DNA from: Ruminococcus sp.
Lineage (GTDB): Bacteria; Bacillota; Clostridia; Oscillospirales; Acutalibacteraceae
DNA: 64,000 bases
Direction: 5' to 3'
NCBI GenBank assembly: GCA_017464765.1
Contig: JAFTYK010000038.1
Span: 1-64,000 of the forward strand
Position 1 is the stretch's first letter; each line of letters starts with the position of its first letter. Shown here piece after piece: positions 33,527 to 41,641 of the stretch. The translations under genes and the position numbers were made by a program. The notes beneath the pieces are model-generated. The model was not told where the DNA came from and made no database searches. It worked only from the letters and a program-made list of their open reading frames with translations.

Positions 33527-35797
33527 TTAAAGCTTATTTCTCTGAATCTTACCACTGATTGTTTTAGGGAGTTCATCTCTGAACACTACAATACGAGGGT
33601 ATTTGTACGGAGCTGTACGGCTCTTAACATAGGTCTGGATTTCCTTTTTGAGGTCATCAGACGCCACAGTTCCCTTTGTGAGTACAATAGAAGCTTTTAC
33701 AACCTGACCTCTTACTTCGTCAGGCTCAGCAGATACACCGCACTCGAGTACATAAGGAAGCTCCATAATAACAGACTCGATTTCGAAAGGTCCGATACGA
33801 TAGCCCGAAGACTTGATAACATCGTCAACTCGACCTACATACCATAAGAAGCCGTCCTCATCACGCCAAGCGGTATCGCCTGTGTGATAGTAACCATCGT
33901 GGTAAACTTCCTTTGTTTTCTCCTCGTCTCTATAGTAACCGAGGAATAAACCGCAAGGAACCTTATCTGAAGTCTTGATGCAGATTTCGCCTGTCTCACC
34001 ATTAGGAACATCGTTTCCGTCAGCATCTAAGATATGGATATCATAAAGTGGTACAGGCTTACCCATAGAACCAAGCTTAGAGCTTTCGCCTACAAGGTTA
34101 GCGATTGAAAGTGTAGTTTCTGTCTGACCGAAGCCTTCCTTGAGCTTAAGACCTGTAGCATTTTTAAACTGTTTATACACCTCTGGGTTAAGCGCTTCAC
34201 CTGCAGTTGTAGCACGTTTAACTGATGAGAAATCATATTTAGATAAATCCTGCTTAATCATCATTCTAAGCATCGTTGGTGGGGCGCAGAAAGTAGTGAT
34301 GCCGTACTTCTTGAACATCGGAAGGATATCCGAAGCGTCAAAACGATCAAAATCATAAGTAAACACTGCGCCTTCAGAAAGCCACTGACCGTAAAGCTTA
34401 CCCCAAAGCGCTTTACCCCAGCCTGTATCAGAGATTGTGAAATGCAAGCCATCAGTCATAACACCATGCCAATATTTAGCTGTGATGAAATGACCGAGTG
34501 CATATTTATATGAATGAAGAGCAATTTTAGGATAACCTGTAGTACCTGATGTAAAGAACATAAGCATCGGGTCATCACCGCAAGGAGAATCTTCATTTCT
34601 GTAGAAGTGAGCTGAGAAGAGGTCGAACTCCTCGTCAAAGTTGTGCCATCCATCACGAACGCCGCCAACTAATACCTTAGTTTTAAGTGTAGGAGATTTT
34701 TCCTGAGCGATATCTACCTGATGTGACACATCACCGTCAGCTGTACAAATAATAGCGCTGACTCCAGCTGCGTTAAATCTATAATCAAAGTCGTGAGCCT
34801 GAAGCTGGTTTGTAGCAGGGATAGCGATAGCTCCTAATTTGTGCAAACCTAAGATTGCAAACCAGAACTGGTAATGACGCTTTAACACAAGCATTACTCT
34901 ATCACCCTTTTTGATACCGAGTGACTTAAAGTAGTTAGCTGCCTGAGCTGACTTACGCTTCATATCGTTGAATGTAAATCTACGCTCATTCTTATCTCTG
35001 TCAACGTGAATCATCGCAAGCTTTTCAGGGTCTTTCTTAGCGATAGCGTCAACAGTATCAAAAGCGAAGTTGTATTTATCCTCATTTTCGAAATCTATTT
35101 TCTTTAAGCAACCATTTTCGTCAACAGTAGTCTTGATAAATTCTTCACATAAAAGCTTTGTATCAACAAACTCATTATGAGCCATCAAAGTATCTCTTAT
35201 AATATCCTCTGACTCATTTTCGCCCGGTAATACAACCGCTACGAACTGACATTCATCGCCATCAACAGCGATCATACCGTGAGGGGTTGAAGAATTATAA
35301 TAAATGCTGTCACCCTCACTCAGGTATTCAACATTATCGCCTACCTGAATTTTAAGCTTTCCTTTTATAACATAGTCGAATTCCTGACCTGAGTGCTTAG
35401 TTAAATGGATTGGCTTGTTCTGTAATTCCTGAGAATACTGATATGTTACAAAATAAGGTTCTGAAATCTTCTTTCTAAACCACGGAGCGAGGTTCTGGAT
35501 AGAAATGCCCTCTTCCTTTGCAGTCTGCTGACCGTGACCTTTTCGAGTTACTGTGTAGGAAGAAAGCAGAGCGCTCTTACCCTCGAGCAAATCAGAAATA
35601 CCAATGTTGAAAGCGAGCGCGCATTTGTGAATGAAAGTGAAAGGAAAATCCTGTTTTCCGCTTTCAAAATCAATGTACTGCTCAACCGATACTTCGGTTC
35701 TTTTTGCCATATCCTCGACAGAAAATCCGAAGATTTCACGCATTTCCTTAATTCTGACCGCTACCTCCAGTAGCTTCTGAGTTTCAACTTGAGCCAT
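33527..35797 (-). CDS. XRE-HTH/cupin/acyl-CoA synthetase fusion (Ile T-box unit)
   Basis: The 756-residue paralogue of the 30884-33172 protein has the same three parts: HTH (about 10-65; IKEMREIFGFSVEDMAKRTEVSVEQYI), cupin (about 125-195; VIKGKLKIQVGDNVEYLSEGDSIYY and TPHGMIAVDG) and AMP-forming acyl-CoA synthetase (about 245-756; MFFTSGTTGYPKIALHSY, GFGQTETTLS, YHTGDTAWRDEDG, KTISGKIQRN). Long stretches of the C-terminal half are nearly identical between the two proteins, while the cupin and linker differ more. The ATC T-box upstream suggests 2-methylbutyrate as substrate (inference). No terminator is visible between its stop and the Val promoter. Confidence 0.9.
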   Translation of the reverse strand: MAQVETQKLLEVAVRIKEMREIFGFSVEDMAKRTEVSVEQYIDFESGKQDFPFTFIHKCALAFNIGISDLLEGKSALLSSYTVTRKGHGQQTAKEEGISIQNLAPWFRKKISEPYFVTYQYSQELQNKPIHLTKHSGQEFDYVIKGKLKIQVGDNVEYLSEGDSIYYNSSTPHGMIAVDGDECQFVAVVLPGENESEDIIRDTLMAHNEFVDTKLLCEEFIKTTVDENGCLKKIDFENEDKYNFAFDTVDAIAKKDPEKLAMIHVDRDKNERRFTFNDMKRKSAQAANYFKSLGIKKGDRVMLVLKRHYQFWFAILGLHKLGAIAIPATNQLQAHDFDYRFNAAGVSAIICTADGDVSHQVDIAQEKSPTLKTKVLVGGVRDGWHNFDEEFDLFSAHFYRNEDSPCGDDPMLMFFTSGTTGYPKIALHSYKYALGHFITAKYWHGVMTDGLHFTISDTGWGKALWGKLYGQWLSEGAVFTYDFDRFDASDILPMFKKYGITTFCAPPTMLRMMIKQDLSKYDFSSVKRATTAGEALNPEVYKQFKNATGLKLKEGFGQTETTLSIANLVGESSKLGSMGKPVPLYDIHILDADGNDVPNGETGEICIKTSDKVPCGLFLGYYRDEEKTKEVYHDGYYHTGDTAWRDEDGFLWYVGRVDDVIKSSGYRIGPFEIESVIMELPYVLECGVSAEPDEVRGQVVKASIVLTKGTVASDDLKKEIQTYVKSRTAPYKYPRIVVFRDELPKTISGKIQRNKL

Positions 35798-36101
35798 AAT
35801 AACTCCTCCTAGAAAAATGATTCAAAAATCAAAAAAGCCCGCCTCAAAGAAAACCTTTGAGACGGGTGTAAAATACACTCGCGGTACCACTCAAATTGCA
35901 GAAACAAATCTGCCACTCTCGGAGTCCAACAACCCCTATGCCTTTACGCAGCAATCACGGAAGGCGCCTACTAAACCAAGCGTTCGGACCTTCAGCTCAG
36001 AAGTGATGGGCTTTATAAATACTCGTTGTCGGTTTTCACCTGCCACCGACTCTCTGAAAACAAATAAATACAGCCGTCTTCGTCATAGCTTTTTCGATTT
36101 T
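35798..36101 (-). ncRNA. T-box leader, isoleucine specifier (ATC)
   Basis: The minus strand shows CAGAGAGTCGGTGGCAGGTG in stem I, the T-box core TGGTACCGCG (35880-35889) and the terminator CCCGTCTCAAAG/CTTTGAGGCGGGC with T6 (35837-35866). The triplet before ACTTCTGAGC is ATC (36005-36007), an isoleucine codon. Uncharged tRNA-Ile should allow readthrough into the acyl-CoA synthetase gene. Confidence 0.9.
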
Positions 36102-36106
36102 TGTCA

Positions 36107-36135
36107 AGTGTAACACTTATAAAAAGGTTTGTCAA
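36107..36135 (-). promoter_or_regulatory. Consensus SigA promoter of the Ile T-box unit
   Basis: Minus-strand TTGACA (36135-36130), a 17-bp spacer, TACACT (36112-36107). A second TTGACA lies a little upstream. Confidence 0.78.
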
Positions 36136-36244
36136 TATTTTGTCAAAAATTTTTTCAAAGTTTTTCAGTTTACATATAAAAAGGTACTACACAAACCTCG
36201 ACTTTTGTGGTAAAATACATATATACACGCGAAAGGAGTAGGCT

Positions 36245-36796
36245 ATGCTCAAAAAAATCCAAAAACTGGACAACCTTATTGTCGAAAAAATAGCCCGCAT
36301 TCATACCCCTTTTCTCAATAGAATTATGGTACTTTTCACAAAGCTAGGTAACGGTGCCTTCATCTGGTGGATTACCCTGTGCTTTCCTTTCCTGCTTACT
36401 AAAAAGAACAGGGAAACCGGTGTTTACCTGACATTGGCATTAGGTGTTACTTTCGTTTTGGGCGAAATTATTATAAAACACATAATCGGACGTATGCGAC
36501 CAAGTTCAAAACTTGAAGATGAAGAACTTATCATCAAACGTCCGAAAGACTATTCTTTCCCCTCAGGCCACACAGCTTCTTCATTCACCGCTTTCACCGT
36601 TATGCTGTTAAGAGGACCTGTATTTATCTGGCTTCCGGTACTTTTAGTCGCAATCATTATCGGCTTTTCTAGAATGTACTTAAGAGTTCACTATTTAAGC
36701 GACGTTGTCTGCGGCGCGGCTCTTGGAATTCTAAGCGGTAGTTTATGCACTATTATATTTGAAAACCAACTCTCGCATTTCTTCTTATTATCTTAA
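36245..36796 (+). CDS. PAP2-family membrane phosphatase
   Basis: The product has 183 residues with about five membrane segments. The three PAP2 phosphatase motifs are present: KHIIGRMRPSS (K-x6-RP), SFPSGHTASS (PSGH) and SRMYLRVHYLSD (SR-x5-H-x3-D). Members dephosphorylate lipid phosphates such as undecaprenyl pyrophosphate or phosphatidylglycerol phosphate at the outer membrane leaflet. Which lipid is used here is not determinable. The start has GAAAGGAG. It ends at a hairpin near 36810. Confidence 0.9.
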   Translation: MLKKIQKLDNLIVEKIARIHTPFLNRIMVLFTKLGNGAFIWWITLCFPFLLTKKNRETGVYLTLALGVTFVLGEIIIKHIIGRMRPSSKLEDEELIIKRPKDYSFPSGHTASSFTAFTVMLLRGPVFIWLPVLLVAIIIGFSRMYLRVHYLSDVVCGAALGILSGSLCTIIFENQLSHFFLLS

Positions 36797-36811
36797 CAAA
36801 TTCAGCTCAAA

Positions 36812-36846
36812 AGAAGGCTTTTTCGCAAAAGTCTTCTTTTTTTATT
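36812..36846 (+). terminator. Terminator of the PAP2 gene
   Basis: AGAAGGCTTTT pairs imperfectly with AAAAGTCTTCT around TTCGC, followed by a T7 run. Confidence 0.75.
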
Positions 36847-37188
36847 ATTTTTCGAAAAAGTTGTTGACTTACAAAATATTACATTTTGTAGAATTTTTTC
36901 ACTTATTTTCCTAAAAAGAACTTATGTGTTTTTATTTAAAAGAATTTATTGAAAACTTTTAAAACACATATATCTAGTTGTTTCCAATGCATTTTTAAAA
37001 AGTTTTCCTTGTTTTCCACATAGTTTTCCACAATGAATTATTGTTTTTGCGAATAATACAGAGAGTAAATTTCTTTTAACAAATATTTTTTCAACATTAA
37101 AATGTTGATTTTAAGGAAAATTAACCTTCCCTGAATAAGAAACATCATCTTAGTCCACCATACTTTTAGTAAAAAAGGACGGTGCAAT
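36847..37188. other. AT-rich intergenic region with two DnaA-box-like sites
   Basis: I see no gene in this stretch of about 340 bp. It is very A/T-rich. Two tandem TTTTCCACA nonamers (37012-37020 and 37024-37032) each differ from the DnaA box TTATCCACA at one base. No dnaA, dnaN or further box cluster lies nearby. Confidence 0.4.
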
Positions 37189-37452
37189 ATGATAAAAGGA
37201 ATAAGTCATCAGATAATTGAAGTTACAGACACAAACAACCGATACTACGAGCGTGCGTTACTCGTGCTAAAACCCGAATACGCATCAATATCCAGAGAAA
37301 TCCTTGAAAAAGAAGCAAAGAAACTCCTTGCAAAAATGGACACGGTTTCTACAATCAAACCCAAAAATGTATTTTTCAGTCGACTTTTAAGTTACAGTCT
37401 GATGTGTGCAATCGGCGCACTCACCACAGTTATAATTTATACTCTGGTATAG
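37189..37452 (+). CDS. Small protein with C-terminal membrane helix
   Basis: The product has 87 residues with an AAAGGACGG ribosome site. The N-terminal part, GISHQIIEVTDTNNRYYERALLVLKPEY, is followed by a helical segment REILEKEAKKLLAKM. A single hydrophobic helix (about 65-86; YSLMCAIGALTTVIIYTLV) ends the protein. The sequence looks purposeful and not random, but I do not recognise a family. The tail anchor suggests a cytoplasmic domain held at the membrane. Confidence 0.6.
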   Translation: MIKGISHQIIEVTDTNNRYYERALLVLKPEYASISREILEKEAKKLLAKMDTVSTIKPKNVFFSRLLSYSLMCAIGALTTVIIYTLV

Positions 37453-37503
37453 TATGTTTTTTACCCCCGTTTCATATATTTATTATGTATGAGGGGGTTT
37501 TTT

Positions 37504-38079
37504 ATGAATACAAAAAAGTTTCGGCTGCTTGAAATCATTGGTATACCTGTGATTTACCTTGTAGCTTCGGTTTTACACTTCACTTACGATTTAACAAACG
37601 GCTCTGTGCTTAGTATCCTGTTTTCAGCAGTTAACGAAAGTGTTTGGGAACACGTAAAAATATTTGCGGTCGGATTCACACTATGGGCATTAATCGAACT
37701 TTTATGGCTTAAACCACCGTTTCAAAAGTTTGTGACTGCAAAAGTTTTTTCTCTTTATATTCTTTCGCTTTCGATAATTGTATTCTTCTACGGCTACAAT
37801 ATATTCACCAGTGAACCTATTCTGTGGCTGGATTTGGTTTCTTCATTTATATTCGTTATTTTTACTCAATACATATCATATCGACTTATTGTTTCAGACA
37901 ACAAGATAAGTGACTATTTTCCTGTTGCCGTAATGTTGTTGATGTTATACTATCTGATGTTTTTCAGCTTCACACTGTTTCCTCCAAAAATAGATCTATT
38001 CAGAGATCCTGAAACCGGAATGTACGGAATCATCGAAGAACATATCGACAAAGGGGCTGTTTTTCTCACTAAAAGCTAA
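37504..38079 (+). CDS. DUF6512-like membrane protein
   Basis: The product has 191 residues from MNTKKFRLL, with GAGGGGG upstream. Six hydrophobic segments are visible. The stretch FSAVNESVWEHVKI near residue 40 is a distinctive polar motif at a membrane edge that I associate with the DUF6512 family. Function is unknown. The last 30 residues are soluble (DPETGMYGIIEEHIDKG). Confidence 0.7.
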   Translation: MNTKKFRLLEIIGIPVIYLVASVLHFTYDLTNGSVLSILFSAVNESVWEHVKIFAVGFTLWALIELLWLKPPFQKFVTAKVFSLYILSLSIIVFFYGYNIFTSEPILWLDLVSSFIFVIFTQYISYRLIVSDNKISDYFPVAVMLLMLYYLMFFSFTLFPPKIDLFRDPETGMYGIIEEHIDKGAVFLTKS

Positions 38080-38131
38080 CAAAATGCGGGTATATTTCTT
38101 ATTTATAACTAAATCACTGTTCTATATGTGG

Positions 38132-38137
38132 TATAAT
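38132..38137 (+). promoter_or_regulatory. Extended -10 element before rlmB
   Basis: TGGTATAAT, an extended -10 hexamer, lies 40 bp before the rlmB start. No clear -35 is present, as is common with a TGn extension. Confidence 0.5.
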
Positions 38138-38176
38138 TTAGGGGTATAAGTCTACTATATAGAGGGTATTGAAATT

Positions 38177-38926
38177 ATGAATGACCAGAACAGAGAGAAA
38201 AAAGACGATATTATCGCAGGCAGAAATCCTGTTTCTGAAGCTTTGTCAAGTGGCAGACCGATTGAAAGTATTTTAGTTTCAAAAAACAACCACGCGGGTT
38301 CTATCGTTGCCATTATTTCGAAAGCCAAGAAAAAAGGAATAACCATTAAAGAGGTTGACCAGAAAAAGCTTGACTTTATGACGGGTGGTGCTACACATCA
38401 AGGTATAGTTGCCGTTTGCGCTATCAAGGAATATCAAACGGTAGAAGATATCCTTTCTCTTGCTAAAGAGCGCAACGAAGCTCCATTTATCGTCATTTTA
38501 GATGAAATAGAAGACCCTCATAACCTGGGGGCTATAATCCGTACAGCAGAATGCTCAGGCGCTCACGGTGTAATCATCAAAAAGCGTCATAGTGCAGGTC
38601 TTTCATACACAGTGGGCAAAGCCTCAGCAGGTGCTGTTGAATATGTTCCTGTCGCAAGAGTTACTAACATCTCGACAGTTATCGATGAATTAAAGGAACA
38701 GGGTATTTGGGTATATGGAGCCGATATGAACGGCACAGATTACACAAAATGCGATTTTTCCGGAGGCTGCGCACTTGTTATCGGAAACGAAGGCAAAGGA
38801 ATCTCACGATTAGTCAGGGAAAAATGCGACACCATAGTTTCTCTTCCGCTAAAAGGAAAAATCAATTCACTGAACGCATCAGTCGCTGCAGGAATACTAA
38901 TGTACAAAATCGCTCAAGGCAGATAA
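38177..38926 (+). CDS. rlmB: 23S rRNA (guanosine-2'-O)-methyltransferase, SpoU/TrmH family
   Basis: The product has 249 residues. The N-terminal substrate domain begins IIAGRNPVSEALSSGR. The knotted SPOUT domain carries all three motifs: LDEIEDPHNLGAIIRTAE, LVIGNEGKGISRLVREKCD and LPLKGKINSLNASVAAGILMY. It uses S-adenosylmethionine to methylate a ribose in 23S rRNA. RlmB is the best match; other TrmH-family targets cannot be excluded. It is followed after 40 bp by the two-gene P-type-ATPase-like cluster. Confidence 0.9.
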   Translation: MNDQNREKKDDIIAGRNPVSEALSSGRPIESILVSKNNHAGSIVAIISKAKKKGITIKEVDQKKLDFMTGGATHQGIVAVCAIKEYQTVEDILSLAKERNEAPFIVILDEIEDPHNLGAIIRTAECSGAHGVIIKKRHSAGLSYTVGKASAGAVEYVPVARVTNISTVIDELKEQGIWVYGADMNGTDYTKCDFSGGCALVIGNEGKGISRLVREKCDTIVSLPLKGKINSLNASVAAGILMYKIAQGR

Positions 38927-38966
38927 ACGTATGACTAAAGAAATAATATAGAGAGGAGTTGATGAA

Positions 38967-39404
38967 ATGAAAATATGGCGCAAGGACTTCACTAAAAACA
39001 TAAAAGACGATAAAAAACAAGAAGAATTTACCGACATATCTACTGCATCAACCCCAAAGCAAGAGCCTAAAAAGAATAAGATGGAGGAAATATACTCCAC
39101 TAAGGACAAGCAGATAAAATACAAGCGACTCACTCCGCTCGAGGCTGAAGAAGCAGCTAAAAGAAGAGAAGAAGCCAAGGAAAAGCTCGCCTCCGGTGAA
39201 GCTGAAATCGCTTTGGCTAACAACGAGGAAAATGAACAAATCGTCGAGCTTACTTCCGAATTTGAAGAAGGAACCGTCATCGCTGAGGACATCATCGAAC
39301 TCGCACAGCTAAATACAAAACGAAATTTTGAGATTGAGGATATCAATGAAATTGATATACCTATCGATGCTAAACAAGCAATAAAAAATACGAACGTCAG
39401 GTGA
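38967..39404 (+). CDS. Charged hypothetical protein coupled to the P-type-ATPase-like gene
   Basis: The product has 145 residues, with no membrane segment or cysteine motif. It is highly charged, with a Lys-rich first half and a Glu-rich helical stretch (TPLEAEEAAKRREEAKEKL) in the middle. It is probably largely disordered or coiled. Its stop codon overlaps the start of the next gene in GTGA, a translational-coupling arrangement, so it is likely a partner of that protein. I do not recognise it. Confidence 0.65.
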   Translation: MKIWRKDFTKNIKDDKKQEEFTDISTASTPKQEPKKNKMEEIYSTKDKQIKYKRLTPLEAEEAAKRREEAKEKLASGEAEIALANNEENEQIVELTSEFEEGTVIAEDIIELAQLNTKRNFEIEDINEIDIPIDAKQAIKNTNVR

Positions 39405-41611
39405 ACTCCACTACACGACACGATGAGCGTCAGAAGCAGAAAACTCCGAGTGCATACGAACAGATTTTTGGTAAGCCGAAGTTTTTTGTAGGCAATGAAA
39501 AGATTGTTGCTAAAATTCCAACATATCAGCATGAAAGCAAAATCAATTGCATACACCTAAAAGCCGGAAGGTTTACGGATATCGTCGAAAGTGAATACGA
39601 CGAGTATCTCAAATCCAGTACGGTTGTCACTTCTAAAAAGAGAGAAAGTACAAACAACGAACAAAAACCTTCGCTTTTATTCACACTAAGCCAAATGGCT
39701 TCGAATAGAAACGCAGAACAACACAAAGAAACAGTTAGTGATTTACCTGAAGTACCGACTCAAAAAAAGAAAAAAGGACCTTTAAGAAAAGTCAAAAAAT
39801 TCATCAAAATAATATACAGGATTGTTTTTCCTAAAAAGACAAACGACAACACCGCTAATAGTATCGAAAAAAAGCAGAAAGCCGTTGAATATCAGAGTCG
39901 TCAGGATTTAGACTACGCGAACAAAGAGATTTCTCACAACCTCAAAAACCTCTTAATAAAAGCAACTATTTTGACTGCTCTGTTTATTGTCAGTCTTGTG
40001 CTTACAATTATAGAAGCCACATCAGGTACTTCGATGTTTTCGGGAGTGCCATATACACCTCTTATTTACTGTGGAGTAAACCTTGCTATTCTATTAGCTT
40101 TAGGAGGTATATGCAACTCCTTTATACTAAGCGGTCTTAAACCACTTAAAAATTTCAAAGGTAACAGCGACACCGCACTTTCAATTGCGTACATAGCGTG
40201 CCTTATACAACAAGTGGCATCTCTGTTTATGTCAGGAGCTTTCGTTGATTCCGACTATCATCTGTATCCTACAATACTCTGCTTAGGTTTTATGTTCAGC
40301 GCCATAGGCAGACTCATTATGGTATACCGAGTTAAATCAAACTTTAAATTCATCACCGCAAAATCTCCGGCTTACAGTGCTAAAATTTTTAACGATGACG
40401 AAACTGCCCGTAAAATGCTCTCAGGTACAACAGCATCACACTCGGTCATCGCGTACCAACATAAAACTCAGTTTTTGAGTGATTTTCTGAAAATTTCATA
40501 CGCACCGGACCCTTGCGAAGAATTCTCAGGCAAGCTTTCTCCTATTACCTTAGTAAGCTCGGTGTTCGTAGCTATAGTCTATGGTATAATTTTCAAATCA
40601 CTATTAGGCGCCTTATCTGCACTCGCCGTTATGTGCTGTATCAGTATCCCAATTTCAGCTTTACTCACTGCAAATATCCCACTGCTTCTATGCTGTAAGG
40701 ACTCACTAAAGCACAGCGCTATGCTCAGTGGATACCCATCTATACGACAGTTTTCTGATTGCGATGCAGTTATGGTAAATGCTACTCAGCTTTATCCTAA
40801 AGGCTCCATCAAAATCAACAACATAAAATATTTCGCTGAATTTCGTACCGAAGAAGCCTTACTTAGTGCTGCTGTTGTTATGAAGGAAGCAAAATCCCCT
40901 CTTTACTACGCTTTTTCAGATATGGTAAAGAAAACAACACTTCATCTTCCAAAAGTAGAAAGCGTTATGTACGAGGACAAGCTCGGACTTGTCGGCTGGG
41001 TCAACGGAGAGAGAATTTTGATTGGTAACAGAAAACTTCTCGACAGATTCCACATTTACATCGAAGATGCCGCCGATGAAACAAAGTACAAAAACGGTGG
41101 TAAAGACATCACCTATATCGCAAGCTCCGGTCAGCTTATCGCTTTAGTAGTCACAACCTACTCACCTGACGAAATCGTAAAGCGTGAGCTTTTCAGAGCT
41201 CAGAAAAATGGTTTGTGTCTTGTGGTCAGCACTACTGACTGCAACATTACTGCTGATAAAATCGCAACAGATTACGAGATTTTCCCTCGTACTATCAAAG
41301 TTTTAAACACGGGCTTTGCTACTACCTGTAATGAAGTCTGCTCCAAAAAAGGCGAAAGCGAGAGAGCGTATCTTTCAACACGCGGAAGCTTCTCTTCTCT
41401 CATACACGCTATAACAAACGCTGTATCATTCAGGCAAAACCTCACTATCGGTCTTATAGTTCAGATTTTCGGACTGATACTGGGTGTGCTTTTGTGTGCT
41501 ACAATGGTACTTTACGCCTCAGTCTCAATTCTTGGCGTTATCGAAATGCTGTTATATATGTTATTCTGGGGCATAGCTTCAGTAATATCACAGCTTGTAA
41601 ATAAACCTTAA
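39401..41611 (+). CDS. P-type-ATPase-like membrane protein lacking the catalytic aspartate
   Basis: The product has 736 residues with a GTG start overlapping the previous stop. A soluble N-terminus of about 180 residues is followed by membrane helices arranged like heavy-metal P-type ATPases (four before a short A-domain region, two after, two at the C-terminus). The phosphorylation site DKTGT aligns with NATQLYPKG, so Asp is replaced by Asn (Asn460). The CPC-type membrane motif reads SIPI, no TGES loop is visible, and the GDGxND hinge is replaced by Ser/Thr-rich sequence. Remnants of the N-domain (GLVGWVNGERILIGNRKLL) and P-domain (VVSTTDCNITADKIATDYEIF) remain. It is most likely a pseudoenzyme with a structural or sensory role. 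Confidence 0.75.
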   Translation: MNSTTRHDERQKQKTPSAYEQIFGKPKFFVGNEKIVAKIPTYQHESKINCIHLKAGRFTDIVESEYDEYLKSSTVVTSKKRESTNNEQKPSLLFTLSQMASNRNAEQHKETVSDLPEVPTQKKKKGPLRKVKKFIKIIYRIVFPKKTNDNTANSIEKKQKAVEYQSRQDLDYANKEISHNLKNLLIKATILTALFIVSLVLTIIEATSGTSMFSGVPYTPLIYCGVNLAILLALGGICNSFILSGLKPLKNFKGNSDTALSIAYIACLIQQVASLFMSGAFVDSDYHLYPTILCLGFMFSAIGRLIMVYRVKSNFKFITAKSPAYSAKIFNDDETARKMLSGTTASHSVIAYQHKTQFLSDFLKISYAPDPCEEFSGKLSPITLVSSVFVAIVYGIIFKSLLGALSALAVMCCISIPISALLTANIPLLLCCKDSLKHSAMLSGYPSIRQFSDCDAVMVNATQLYPKGSIKINNIKYFAEFRTEEALLSAAVVMKEAKSPLYYAFSDMVKKTTLHLPKVESVMYEDKLGLVGWVNGERILIGNRKLLDRFHIYIEDAADETKYKNGGKDITYIASSGQLIALVVTTYSPDEIVKRELFRAQKNGLCLVVSTTDCNITADKIATDYEIFPRTIKVLNTGFATTCNEVCSKKGESERAYLSTRGSFSSLIHAITNAVSFRQNLTIGLIVQIFGLILGVLLCATMVLYASVSILGVIEMLLYMLFWGIASVISQLVNKP

Positions 41612-41641
41612 TATCAATGCAATTTTTAAAGGAGATTCACT

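Noticed and set aside
36847..37188. Replication origin
   Set aside because: Only two imperfect DnaA boxes, with no dnaA/dnaN neighbourhood and no larger box cluster.
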